DNA from: Rhodococcus sp. P-2
Lineage (GTDB): Bacteria > Actinomycetota > Actinomycetes > Mycobacteriales > Mycobacteriaceae
Reading direction: 5' to 3'
Assembly (NCBI RefSeq): GCF_016598535.1
Contig: NZ_CP066779.1
Span: 3,286,001 to 3,350,000 of the forward strand
DNA: 64,000 bases
The position numbers and the translations under genes are program-made. The notes under the pieces were generated by a model. That model was not told the DNA's origin and did not search any database. It saw nothing but the letters and a program-made list of their open reading frames with translations. This document shows positions 24,246-33,028 of the stretch, one piece after another. Position 1 is the stretch's first letter; every line of letters starts with the position of its first letter.

Positions 24246-25325
24246 ATGCAAGGACTGATGTACCGGCTTGCCGAGCTCGACGCAGACTCGGCAGGCCTGG
24301 TACGTGTGATCGACTACTTCGACTCCCTCGTACGTCACGGCGCCGACACGGCGTCCCTGCTGCGCGCAAGCGCACAGTTGGCGGATTGTGTTGTGGGTAT
24401 CGAGATCGTGGAACACGGTCGCAGCAAGAAGAACTTGCGCCGTTGTGACCCGCGCGGCCGATGGTCACCCGAACCTCAGCTCCCACCGAGTATGGCCAGA
24501 GACATCGCTGTAGACGATGAAGTTCTCGGGACGGTATGGATCGAGCGACCCGGGACGAGCTTGCCACTGGACGAAATGCTGGTGGACCGGATGGCCTTGA
24601 CCGCCGCGATAATCCTGCAACCACGACGGTTACCTACCGTGGCCGAGCACAGTCGAAATTTGTTGTTCCCGATGGATGAGCTCGCGGTGCTCACCTCGTG
24701 TGCCGGTCTCGGTATCGAACCCCATACACCAGTCCGTGTAGTGGCAACCAAGGCAGTCTCAGACACAGCCGACAGCAGTGCACGCCTTGTTATTTCGCAA
24801 GATTGCACACCTGGCAAAGCCGCTGGGATAGAAGCTGATGGCGAGTATCTGAATCTCGTGGCGGGTTCGTTCGCACCGACACCCGAGCTGTCCGAGGCAG
24901 CGCTCTCATCCTCCGTCCGCGCCGGAATATCCTTGGCCGCAGCCGCTTCCGAGGTGCATACCATTGTCGCCACTGCACGATTCGCTCGTACACAGGCGTC
25001 AGCGACAACACCGATCGTGAACGCCGACGATCTCGGCGCCCTCAACCTCCTGGCACCGGGAGCGCGGATTGATCACTCCAGGATTCCGGATCTAGTTCTC
25101 GCCAAGGAGATCGGCAGTACCAAGCAGGGATTCGAACTGCTGGAAACCCTGAGGACGTATCTGCGATCCGGAACATTGAGGGCCGCAGCCGATGCCATGC
25201 ATCTTCATCACAGCAGCGTCGCGCATCGATTGTCGAAGCTGTCCCAGCACGTCGGATTCCACGTCGACACTCTCGAGAACCGAGCACGCGCAACGGCCAT
25301 GATGCTGGTCCTCGATGGCGGATAA
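24246..25325 (+). CDS. PucR-like transcriptional regulator
   Basis: A 359-aa regulator with a C-terminal PucR-type HTH (about residues 295-345: FELLETLRTYLRSGTLRAAADAMHLHHSSVAHRLSKL, of which AADAMHLHHSSVAHRL is the recognition part). The N-terminal domain has no identified sensor. PucR-family regulators often control catabolic genes next to them. It is probably cotranscribed with the esterase gene (9-bp gap), and it converges with the LysR gene. Confidence 0.82.
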   Translation: MQGLMYRLAELDADSAGLVRVIDYFDSLVRHGADTASLLRASAQLADCVVGIEIVEHGRSKKNLRRCDPRGRWSPEPQLPPSMARDIAVDDEVLGTVWIERPGTSLPLDEMLVDRMALTAAIILQPRRLPTVAEHSRNLLFPMDELAVLTSCAGLGIEPHTPVRVVATKAVSDTADSSARLVISQDCTPGKAAGIEADGEYLNLVAGSFAPTPELSEAALSSSVRAGISLAAAASEVHTIVATARFARTQASATTPIVNADDLGALNLLAPGARIDHSRIPDLVLAKEIGSTKQGFELLETLRTYLRSGTLRAAADAMHLHHSSVAHRLSKLSQHVGFHVDTLENRARATAMMLVLDGG

Positions 25326-25347
25326 CGCCCACCCCGCATCTCATGCG

Positions 25348-26247
25348 CTACGCAGTCGTTGACGATCTTTCGCGTTCAGCGAGCGCCACAAACGGCGCAA
25401 GCGCCGGATTCGGATTATCCGGGCGGTAGGTCACTGCAACGTCGAGAGTTGGTTGCTCACCGGCGATCTCACATAGATGTATACCTGGGATCCGGAGCAT
25501 CCGCGCCCTGCCCTGGGGGATCGGCGCAATACCCACCCCGTCAGAGACGGCGTGGAGGACCTGCTCGTCGTCAGCTTCGAAGCGAATGATATCCGGAGTG
25601 CTGTTCGGCCAAAGTTGTTCGAGCGTACGCGAATACATCCCGGGTGCATTCTCCTCGGGCCAGAACACAACGGGGATGTCCACCAGATCTCCGAGTTCGA
25701 GTGTCGCTCGGCCCCCGAATGGATGGTCTACAGGAACCGCAACCAGTATCGGTTCCGAATCGAGGACGATCAGAGGAAGTTCGCGATCGCCGTCATCGAG
25801 TGGCGGGCGCACAACCGCGATGTCTACCGCTCCGCTTCGGACGAGATCAACTGTCTGCGCTGAAGTGCCACGATGGACGACGACCTCCACGCCCGGGTAC
25901 AGCTTTCGATAGGTGCTGACCAGATCCGCGACTGCGCCGCCTGCCCACGAGCGGGTGTACGCGATGCGCAGTTCCCCATCCACACCGCGCGCGGCCAACC
26001 GAATTCGTTCGACCGCCCGGTCCGCACACCCGAGCAAAAAGCGCGCCTCTCGTACCGCTACCCGGCCGGCGTCGGTGAAGGTGAACTGTGGACCACGACG
26101 ATCCACCAACGGCACCCCGAGTTCGCGCTCGAGCACCTTGATCTGCTGACTGAGCGCCGACTGCGCTACGTGGACGTTCGCTGCGGCGCGAGTGAAGCTG
26201 CCGTGATCCGACAGAGCGATCAGATAACGGGCGCGCTGCAGGTTCAT
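25348..26247 (-). CDS. LysR family transcriptional regulator
   Basis: A 299-aa LysR protein. The N-terminal winged HTH (residues 1-62) includes FTRAAANVHVAQSALSQQIKVLERELGVPLVDR with the typical AxxLxxSQxxxS pattern at SALSQQI. The co-inducer domain spans about 90-295. ATG at 26247 (MNLQRARYL) is the standard start; the open frame extends 80 codons further upstream without support. It is divergent from the FAD-dehydrogenase gene at 26390 with a 142-bp spacer, the usual LysR arrangement. Confidence 0.9.
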   Translation of the reverse strand: MNLQRARYLIALSDHGSFTRAAANVHVAQSALSQQIKVLERELGVPLVDRRGPQFTFTDAGRVAVREARFLLGCADRAVERIRLAARGVDGELRIAYTRSWAGGAVADLVSTYRKLYPGVEVVVHRGTSAQTVDLVRSGAVDIAVVRPPLDDGDRELPLIVLDSEPILVAVPVDHPFGGRATLELGDLVDIPVVFWPEENAPGMYSRTLEQLWPNSTPDIIRFEADDEQVLHAVSDGVGIAPIPQGRARMLRIPGIHLCEIAGEQPTLDVAVTYRPDNPNPALAPFVALAERERSSTTA

Positions 26248-26389
26248 ACGGCGATTATAAGAAGAACAGATGGTCGTGTCACTACTTGGTCTTGGACACG
26301 GCATCACCTGAGGTCGGAGGATCGAGTTCACGGAAGTTCCACCGCTTGTCTTCCGAAGAATTGTCACCCGATCGATCACAAGGTTGCAC

Positions 26390-27802
26390 ATGAACCCCCG
26401 AACACTCACGGAACCACGCGAACCTGCAACAGATGCGAGGCTTCTCGATGCCCTCGCGGAGATCGTCGGCCAAGCGCACGTCCTCACCGATCCCGAACTG
26501 ATCGAGGGCTACACACGCGACTGGACGGGACGTTGGATCGGCGACGCGATCGCGGTCATTCGACCGGGCAACACTTCCGAAGTGTCTGCGGTGCTTCGAG
26601 CCTGTTTCGACGCGGGGGTTCCCGTCACACCTCAAGGCGGAAACACCGGACTGGTCGGGGGCGGAATCGCCTCGGCTGGGTCCGTGGTGCTGAGCACCAG
26701 ACGTCTAGAGACGATCGAATCCGTCGATCCCATCGGCCGGACAATCGCAGCCGGCGCCGGCGTGACCGTTGCCCGCGCCGACCTTGCTGCCTCTGCACAC
26801 GGACTTCGATTCGGAATCGACTTGGCATCAAAGGAATCGGCGACACTCGGCGGCATCGTCGCGACCAATGCCGGTGGAACACGCATGGTCCGATACGGAA
26901 ATACACGGGCGCAGATCCTCGGCATCGAGGCAGTACTCGCCGACGGTTCCGTCCTGAGCAGGTGGACGCCACTCGTCAAAGACAACGTCGGCTACGACAT
27001 TCCAGGGCTACTCGCCGGCAGCGAGGGAACTCTTGCCGTCATCACCAAGGTCTTGATGAAGCTGGTCACCCCCGCGACCGACACCCAGGTTGTGCTCGCC
27101 GGTGTGCGCGACGTCGATCAAGCGCTTCATTTGTGTAATCGCGTGCGTCAGAGCGGATTGACCGTCGAAGCCGCCGAGATCATGACTGACGACGGCATCT
27201 CCCTCGTTTGTGCACACACCGATGCACGTCGCCCGTTCGGCGCCCCTTCACCGATGTACACACTGATCGAGGTTTCGTCGCCGCGCGAGACGGAAGAGTC
27301 GCTCCTGGAGGTTCTCTCCGACTCTGCCGATCTCATCGAGGACGCGACTGTAGAGCCTGGTCCGGCGCGGAAGCTGTGGACCCTGCGGGAAAGCCACACC
27401 GAAAGCATCAGCGCTTCGTCGACGACGCCGGTGGTCAAACTCGACATCTCCGTCCCCCTGTCCGTGATGGGAATGTTCATCGAAAGCCTCCGAGAGACGT
27501 TGGCCGATCGTTTCCCCCTCGTTCGACCAATCCTGTTCGGGCACTTCGCCGACGGAAACATTCATGTGAACCTTCTGGATGCCGAGCCGAGGGTCGCCCA
27601 CGAACTGACCGATACGGTGTTCCGACTCGTCGCCGCCCACCATGGAAGCATCAGCGCCGAGCACGGGATTGGTCGCGCGAAGTCGCCGTGGATATCGCTG
27701 GGGCGCACTGAGGCCGATATCGCCGCAATGCAGTTGATCAAATCGTCCTGGGATCCACGTGGAATCCTCAATCCTGGAATACTGTTGCCGGAAAAGGTGT
27801 AA
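26390..27802 (+). CDS. FAD-linked 2-hydroxyacid dehydrogenase (GlcD/D-lactate type)
   Basis: A 470-aa flavoprotein of the GlcD/D-lactate dehydrogenase/D-2-hydroxyglutarate dehydrogenase family. The FAD-binding PCMH domain includes TPQGGNTGLVGG and GGIVATNAGGTRMVRYGN; the C-terminal FAD-oxidase domain has GHFADGNIHVN (metal/substrate His) and SAEHGIGRAK. It oxidises a D-2-hydroxyacid with FAD. ATG 26390 is preferred over the TTG two codons earlier. It is probably activated by the divergent LysR. The exact substrate (lactate, glycolate or hydroxyglutarate) cannot be read from sequence. Confidence 0.88.
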   Translation: MNPRTLTEPREPATDARLLDALAEIVGQAHVLTDPELIEGYTRDWTGRWIGDAIAVIRPGNTSEVSAVLRACFDAGVPVTPQGGNTGLVGGGIASAGSVVLSTRRLETIESVDPIGRTIAAGAGVTVARADLAASAHGLRFGIDLASKESATLGGIVATNAGGTRMVRYGNTRAQILGIEAVLADGSVLSRWTPLVKDNVGYDIPGLLAGSEGTLAVITKVLMKLVTPATDTQVVLAGVRDVDQALHLCNRVRQSGLTVEAAEIMTDDGISLVCAHTDARRPFGAPSPMYTLIEVSSPRETEESLLEVLSDSADLIEDATVEPGPARKLWTLRESHTESISASSTTPVVKLDISVPLSVMGMFIESLRETLADRFPLVRPILFGHFADGNIHVNLLDAEPRVAHELTDTVFRLVAAHHGSISAEHGIGRAKSPWISLGRTEADIAAMQLIKSSWDPRGILNPGILLPEKV

Positions 27803-27815
27803 GCAAAGGGGACTC

Positions 27816-28457
27816 GTGCAGGATCTTTACGTCGTCACTCATCCTCAGGCCGAACACACCGCGCAGGATGTGGTCGGAGGTTGGCACAATTCGGTTCTCA
27901 CGCCTGCCGGCCGGCGTGATGCAGAAATGATCGCCGAAGAGATGAAGCGTCGACGCACAGGAACTTCGCGCCCGATCCGCATCACCTCGTCCGACCTCGA
28001 ACGATGCTCTGAGACATCCGCAATCATCGCCCGGACACTCGAAGCTCCGGCGACAACAGATTCTCGATTGCGCGAAATCAGCTTCGGAGAAGCGGAAGGG
28101 CGACCGAACTCCTGGCTGGCCCAGCGGCAGGTCCCGGCTCCCGACGACAACCGCCTCGATCATCGTGGCCCCGTTGCCGGTGCCGAGACCCGCCGCGAAA
28201 TCGCGTCGAGGGTCGGCGAATGCGTTCACGAATTGATGACCGACCTCGACCACGATCACATCGTCGTAACACACGGCTTTGCACACACATTCGTCATCTC
28301 CGCCTGGTTGCAGATCCCCGTCGAAGCCACAGGGTTTGCAACCTTCGCGACCACACCCGGTGCAATCACCCATCTCCGACACGACGACTACTGGCGCAAC
28401 CGAACCCTCGCGCAACTAGCCGATACGTCCCACCTGGACTGTGGCACGATGTCCTGA
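27816..28457 (+). CDS. Histidine phosphatase family protein with altered RHG motif
   Basis: A 213-aa phosphoglycerate mutase-like protein. The usual N-terminal RHG motif is VVTHPQAEH, so the catalytic Arg is replaced by Thr while the His remains. The second core His is in HIVVTHGFAH, and WHNSVLTPAGRRDAEMIAEEM plus SDLERCSETSAIIA match the family. Activity may be altered or absent. The GTG start at 27816 follows AAAGGGGAC. It follows the dehydrogenase by 13 bp and overlaps the next gene by 1 bp (TGATG), so all three are probably one operon. Confidence 0.82.
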   Translation: MQDLYVVTHPQAEHTAQDVVGGWHNSVLTPAGRRDAEMIAEEMKRRRTGTSRPIRITSSDLERCSETSAIIARTLEAPATTDSRLREISFGEAEGRPNSWLAQRQVPAPDDNRLDHRGPVAGAETRREIASRVGECVHELMTDLDHDHIVVTHGFAHTFVISAWLQIPVEATGFATFATTPGAITHLRHDDYWRNRTLAQLADTSHLDCGTMS

Positions 28458-29656
28458 TGCGCCATGTCTCCGACGACGAACGCCGTGCACGCATGGGCAT
28501 ACGTCATGCGCTGGCTCCCGCATTCCTCGTCGATTCTCCCGAAGCTGCGACCAAGGCCATGACAGTGCTTCACGCCACCGAGTCGGCGACGGTCTACCTG
28601 TCCTGCTGGGCGAGGGTTCGGTCGTTGGACGCCGCCGACGTCGACCGCGCCCTGTACGAGCAGCGAAGCCTCGTGAAGCAATTGGCAATGCGCCGCACAC
28701 TCTTCACTTTTCCCCGAGACTTGCTGCCGGCCGCGTGGTCGAGTGCGTCCGCCCGGGTCGCCAACACCGAGCGTGCTCGAATGTCCAAGGACGTAGTCAA
28801 AGCCGGACTCGCCGTCGACGGCAACGACTGGCTCGATCGCGCACGCTCCGAGGTACTGTCACTGCTCGCCGATGCACCTGAAGGGCTTTCAGCAGTCGAC
28901 GTCCGTCAGGCGGTGCCGATGATCGATGTGAAGGTCGAGGGTTCGGCAGGTGAAATCTGGTCGGCACCCAGGGTTCTCACTCACCTCGGGGCCACCGCAG
29001 ATATCATGCGCGGCACCAACACCGGACGCTTCCCCACCTCGCGCCCACTGTGGACGCTCACTGCGCACTGGCTCGACGACGCCCCCGTCGCTCTCGAATC
29101 CGTTGACGTCAAACCCGCTGAGGGATACCGAGAAATAGTCCGACGCTGGCTCTACACCTTCGGGCCGGGGACGGAAGACGACATCGTCTGGTGGTTGGGC
29201 TCGACGAAGACGGTCGTCCGGGCTGCCCTCGCCGAACTCGATGCCGTTGCAGTCACACTCGACGGCGGTGGCACAGGCTGGTTGCTGCCGAACGACGTCG
29301 CGGAGGTAGCGGATCCCGGCCCTTGGGTGACGCTCCTGCCCGTGCTCGACCCGACGATCATGGGCTGGAAGGGCCGCGACTTCTATCTCGGACCGCACCG
29401 CAACCAACTCTTCGACACCCGCGGCAACGCCGGTACCAGCGCATGGGTCGACGGCCGCGTCGTGGGCTGCTGGATCCAGGACGAAGCCGGGGCCGTCCAC
29501 CTGCGCCTCATCGAACCCGTATCAGCGTCTGCGCGGCGCTCTCTGGAGGCCGAGGCGGCCCGACTCACCGACTGGCTCGGCGGCGTCAAAATCGGTACCG
29601 GGTATGTCTCACAAGCAATGAAGCAGGCGGCCGGCGTTCTTGCCGCCAGGTCCTGA
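28457..29656 (+). CDS. Winged helix DNA-binding domain protein (HTH_42/YcaQ-like)
   Basis: A 399-aa protein of the winged-helix HTH_42 group common in actinobacteria, related to E. coli YcaQ/AlkX-type DNA glycosylases active on interstrand crosslinks. Typical features are RSLVKQLAMRRTLFTFP and, near the C-terminus, LDPTIMGWKGRDFYLG and WVDGRVVGCW. It may be a DNA-binding or DNA-repair protein; the latter is an inference from the family. ATG at 28457 overlaps the preceding stop. Confidence 0.8.
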   Translation: MRHVSDDERRARMGIRHALAPAFLVDSPEAATKAMTVLHATESATVYLSCWARVRSLDAADVDRALYEQRSLVKQLAMRRTLFTFPRDLLPAAWSSASARVANTERARMSKDVVKAGLAVDGNDWLDRARSEVLSLLADAPEGLSAVDVRQAVPMIDVKVEGSAGEIWSAPRVLTHLGATADIMRGTNTGRFPTSRPLWTLTAHWLDDAPVALESVDVKPAEGYREIVRRWLYTFGPGTEDDIVWWLGSTKTVVRAALAELDAVAVTLDGGGTGWLLPNDVAEVADPGPWVTLLPVLDPTIMGWKGRDFYLGPHRNQLFDTRGNAGTSAWVDGRVVGCWIQDEAGAVHLRLIEPVSASARRSLEAEAARLTDWLGGVKIGTGYVSQAMKQAAGVLAARS

Positions 29657-29730
29657 GAACACGAGCAGAACACTGCTCTAGCTGGCCTTTCTTCCAACCC
29701 TTTTCAGCTGCGGTACTAACAATCATCGAC

Positions 29731-29756
29731 AAGTGTACGAAACGTACAGTACACTT
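29731..29756. promoter_or_regulatory. Nested palindromic operator upstream of the aldehyde dehydrogenase
   Basis: Outer 8-bp arms AAGTGTAC (29731-29738) and GTACACTT (29749-29756) enclose a perfect inner repeat TGTACGAAACGTACA (29734-29748, 6-3-6). It lies 35 bp before the start of the ALDH/SDR operon. A related half (GTGTACGATACGG on the minus strand) occurs at 32836-32848 near the TetR gene. Confidence 0.6.
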
Positions 29757-29790
29757 TTGAAGTCAATGATTGACCGACCTAGGAGGTCCC

Positions 29791-31266
29791 ATGGAGGGTC
29801 AAGCAGTTCGTGAATACGGTGCGTTCATCAATGGAGCGTTCCAAGCCATGGGCACATCCACATTCGAGGCGCGTGACGCCGCTTCCGGCGCTCTACTCGC
29901 CACACTGTCTCGGTGCGGGCCCACGGAGATCGATGATGCGGTCGAAGCCGCCAGGCGGGCATTTCCGGCGTGGGCGAACCTGACCACAGAAGAACGATCC
30001 GCACAAATCTTGCAGTTTGCCATGCTCGTGGAGGATCGAGCCGAAGAACTTGCCCAACTCGAGTGCAGGGATACCGGGCGACATATCAGGGAGATGCGAG
30101 AGGACTATCGAGCCGCCATCTCGCACCTGCGATACTTCGCGTCAATCTCGTTGGCCCACCATGGCTTCGGCCGCGAGTTGGCATCGGGATACCTGGTCGC
30201 GAAGCGAGTGCCGTTGGGCGTCTGCGGACAGATCATTCCCTGGAACGATCCCGTGGTGATGACGGCGTTCAAGATTGCACCTGCTCTGGCTGCGGGAAAC
30301 ACCGTGGTACTCAAGCCTGATGAAAATGCCTGTGTTTCGATCATGGAGCTGGCGAGGATCGCCGCCGACGTGTTTCCCGCAGGCGTTTTCAATGTTGTCC
30401 CTGGTCTTGGCGGGGAGGCCGGCGCAGCCCTGATAGACCACCCGAAAGTCAGCAAACTCGCTTTCACGGGAAGCACCGAAGTCGGCCGACTCGTGGCACA
30501 CGCCGCAGCCTCACGGCTGATCTCGACCACGCTCGAACTCGGTGGCAAGAGTCGCAGCATCGTGTTTCCTGATATCGAGGATGTAGACGCAGTGGTCGCC
30601 GATGCCACCGCGGGTGTCCTCATGTGCAACGGCCAATCCTGCTTGGCCGGAACACGTCTCTTCATCCACGAGGATATCTACGACACCTTCGTGGAAAAAC
30701 TTGTCGCATCATTCCGCTCAATGCGAGTCGGGCCGCCACTGAACGAGGACACCGAACTGAGCGGATTGATCCACCAGGAACACGCCGAACGCGTGATCTC
30801 CATGATCGAATCCGGAATCGGCGAAGGCGCACAGCTACTTACAGGCGGGAATCTGATACAAGTGCCGGGATTCGAAGCCGGAAACTTCGTCGCGCCGACG
30901 ATTCTCGAGGTGACCAACTCGATGCGAATCGCACAGGACGAAATATTCGGACCGGTCCTGTGCGTCCTCAGATGGAACGACTACGAGCATGTGATCGCAG
31001 AAGCAAATGACACCCCGTACGGTCTTGCTGCTGGGATCTATACCTCCAACCTGAAAAACGCGATGGAAACCGCGGATCGTCTTGACGCGGGCTGCGTCTG
31101 GATCAACCAGTACTTCAACCTGGGCGGCGGCGTTCCCTTCGGAGGATTCAAGGAAAGCGGGCTCGGGCGAGAGTTCTGCCTCGAGACTCTCAACGAATAC
31201 ACCCAACTCAAATCGATCACGGTGGTCACGTCGACTCCCCTCCCAAAGCAAGGATTCAAAAGTTGA
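29791..31266 (+). CDS. Aldehyde dehydrogenase
   Basis: A 491-aa NAD(P)-dependent aldehyde dehydrogenase. Cofactor-binding segment QIIPWNDPVVMTAFKIAPALAAGN, catalytic Glu249 in LELGGKS and nucleophile Cys284 in NGQSCLAG are all present. ATG 29791 is preceded by a near-perfect RBS (AGGAGGTCCC). It is cotranscribed with the SDR gene, whose start overlaps this stop. An operator-like palindrome is just upstream, and a TetR gene at 32074 follows the operon. It probably oxidises an aldehyde from an alcohol or terpenoid pathway; the substrate is unknown. Confidence 0.93.
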   Translation: MEGQAVREYGAFINGAFQAMGTSTFEARDAASGALLATLSRCGPTEIDDAVEAARRAFPAWANLTTEERSAQILQFAMLVEDRAEELAQLECRDTGRHIREMREDYRAAISHLRYFASISLAHHGFGRELASGYLVAKRVPLGVCGQIIPWNDPVVMTAFKIAPALAAGNTVVLKPDENACVSIMELARIAADVFPAGVFNVVPGLGGEAGAALIDHPKVSKLAFTGSTEVGRLVAHAAASRLISTTLELGGKSRSIVFPDIEDVDAVVADATAGVLMCNGQSCLAGTRLFIHEDIYDTFVEKLVASFRSMRVGPPLNEDTELSGLIHQEHAERVISMIESGIGEGAQLLTGGNLIQVPGFEAGNFVAPTILEVTNSMRIAQDEIFGPVLCVLRWNDYEHVIAEANDTPYGLAAGIYTSNLKNAMETADRLDAGCVWINQYFNLGGGVPFGGFKESGLGREFCLETLNEYTQLKSITVVTSTPLPKQGFKS

Positions 31267-32000
31267 ACATCTCAGGAAATACCATCTTCATTGCGGGCGG
31301 AACGTCCGGCATCGGTCTCGAACTCGCACTGGCATTACAGAACGAGGAGAACAAGGTAATCGTCGGCGGACGGCGTTCCGCTCTGCTGCAGGAGATCTCG
31401 GACAAGAATCCTAAGATCAGCACCGTCGTCATCGATGTGGACGACCCGAATTCCATTCGGAAGGCATACGAATCCGTTACACACGACTTCCCCGACCTGA
31501 ATGTTCTCGTGACAATGTCAGGGATCATGTACCCGGAGGACTTGAAGAACCCGGACTTCCTCGACATCGCCGAGCGAACGGTTACGACGAACCTCCTCGG
31601 GACAATTCGCTTGGTCGGCCGGTTCATCCCGCATCTGTTGACGACGCCCAGCGCCACTATCGTCACTGTCTCATCCGCTGTCGGCTTCGTCCCGCTACCC
31701 ATCACGCCCACGTACAACGCGACGAAGGCGGCTGTTCATCTCTTCACAGAGAGCATGCGCGTACAACTTGCCGATACCTCGATCCAGTGCATCGAGCTCA
31801 TCCCACCAGGAGTCCGTACCACGCTGATGGGCCAGGAGAACTCGGAATCTGCCCTACCCCTTGATGATTACGTCGCAGAAACCATTGCTCTGTTGAAGGC
31901 TGACAACAACGCCACAGAGATCGTGGTCGAGGCCGCCAAGCCGCTTCGTCATGCCGAGATGAACGGTGAGTACCAGAATGTCCTGAAGATGCTCAGCTGA
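31263..32000 (+). CDS. Short-chain dehydrogenase/reductase
   Basis: A 245-aa classical SDR. The glycine-rich motif is AGGTSGIGLEL (about 10-20), the conserved NAG position is TMSG, and the active-site YxxxK is YNATK, with the catalytic Ser in VSSAVG. The TTG start at 31263 overlaps the ALDH stop (TTGA), so translation is coupled. It would reduce or oxidise an alcohol/carbonyl, plausibly producing the aldehyde used by the neighbouring ALDH. It resembles DltE-like oxidoreductases in its C-terminus. Confidence 0.88.
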   Translation: MNISGNTIFIAGGTSGIGLELALALQNEENKVIVGGRRSALLQEISDKNPKISTVVIDVDDPNSIRKAYESVTHDFPDLNVLVTMSGIMYPEDLKNPDFLDIAERTVTTNLLGTIRLVGRFIPHLLTTPSATIVTVSSAVGFVPLPITPTYNATKAAVHLFTESMRVQLADTSIQCIELIPPGVRTTLMGQENSESALPLDDYVAETIALLKADNNATEIVVEAAKPLRHAEMNGEYQNVLKMLS

Positions 32001-32027
32001 CGGTACCGAATTGACACACGTCGCAAC

Positions 32028-32056
32028 GCTGGAGAGGGCGGATCACCCTCTCCAGC
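32028..32056. terminator. Bidirectional terminator between SDR and TetR
   Basis: Perfect 11-bp inverted repeat GCTGGAGAGGG/CCCTCTCCAGC (32028-32038, 32046-32056) with a 7-nt loop, between two converging genes. Confidence 0.75.
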
Positions 32057-32073
32057 ACAAGGGATTTCAACAG

Positions 32074-32724
32074 TCAATCCTCTTGGTCGCCACTCCGGAG
32101 CCCACGAACTGCGTGATCGATGATCGAGCGCACTGTGTTGTCGTCGATACTCGCGTGCCCGACCAACATCCGGTAGATCAACGGCCCGAAGAACAGATCG
32201 ATCGCTTCCTCGGTGTCGATGTCTTCGCGGAAGTAGCCGGAATTCACACATCGCCGAATCAGTTCGGCGAAGCCTCTACGACGTTCGTCGAGAAAGAAGG
32301 TGCGGAAGTATGCCGCCGTCGTCGGATCGTTGGCACACGCACCGACAAGTTCGGCAAAGATCGAACCGAGTGGACCCCGGTAGAACTCTCCGATGTCACC
32401 CAGATAGTCGTTCAAATCAGCTTGTGCACTATCGGTCTCGGGAAACGTCAGATGCCGAGCCATGAGTACACCGAATGCTTCAGCAGCGATCGCCTGCCGC
32501 GACGGCCAGTGCCGATACAGAGTCACCTTGCTGACGCCCGACTGTTCGGAGATCGCATCGATGGTCGCAGCCTTCATGCCACCGGACTTCAAAAGAGATT
32601 CCGCCGACCGGAGGGCCTTCTCGTGGGCCACCTCACTACGTGTACCGCTCGGAGGAGTGAGCAAGCCCGTCTCTGCCTCACCCGGGCCGCGAGACACATC
32701 GCCATCGGGAGCGCGCTTACCCAT
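32074..32724 (-). CDS. TetR family regulator of the ALDH/SDR operon (inferred)
   Basis: A 216-aa TetR protein. The HTH (about 30-75) includes AATIDAISEQSGVSKVTLYRHWPSRQAI, with the TVSKxTLYRHW recognition helix. The C-terminal domain (TetR_C_11/C_33-like region FYRGPLGSIFAELVGACANDP) is common in actinobacterial regulators. ATG at 32724 has GAAGGGG 6 bp upstream. A minus-strand site GTGTACGATACGG at 32848-32836 resembles the ALDH operator, so it probably regulates itself and the ALDH/SDR operon. Confidence 0.85.
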   Translation of the reverse strand: MGKRAPDGDVSRGPGEAETGLLTPPSGTRSEVAHEKALRSAESLLKSGGMKAATIDAISEQSGVSKVTLYRHWPSRQAIAAEAFGVLMARHLTFPETDSAQADLNDYLGDIGEFYRGPLGSIFAELVGACANDPTTAAYFRTFFLDERRRGFAELIRRCVNSGYFREDIDTEEAIDLFFGPLIYRMLVGHASIDDNTVRSIIDHAVRGLRSGDQED

Positions 32725-32835
32725 GTCTACCCCTTCATCCTTCAATGCCTTGCAGCACAGAGCATTTCCCGGTACCAGACGCCCCTGAACGGCCATGGGC
32801 GACCCAAGGCAGAAGTTCGGCGCGATAGCTACTAG

Positions 32836-32848
32836 CCGTATCGTACAC
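32836..32848. promoter_or_regulatory. Second TetR-type half-site in the 32725-33028 gap
   Basis: The 304-bp gap between the TetR gene and the divergent lipase contains CCGTATCGTACAC, which on the minus strand reads GTGTACGATACGG and matches the ALDH operator half (GTGTACGAAACG) with one difference. The rest of the gap is comparatively AT-rich promoter-type DNA (about 32900-32960). No ORF is seen. Confidence 0.45.
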
Positions 32849-33028
32849 ATGTCATCCTGGATTGAATCATCCAGGAATCGGTGGCCACCTCAATCCCATT
32901 GCATCCATATGTGATTCAAAGAAGCACGACAAACTCTCTCGTTTATTACTCAAAAGTAAGATAGCGTGTGTTCGTCATCACACCAGTTCGTCAAGCGTCG
33001 AGGAAAACACGACATCGAAGGGTCGATC

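Noticed and set aside
22578-24416. A 612-codon minus-strand frame covering the esterase gene
   Set aside because: Only the first 197 codons (to ATG 23171) look like a protein; beyond that it is antisense to the esterase gene and shows no recognisable sequence.
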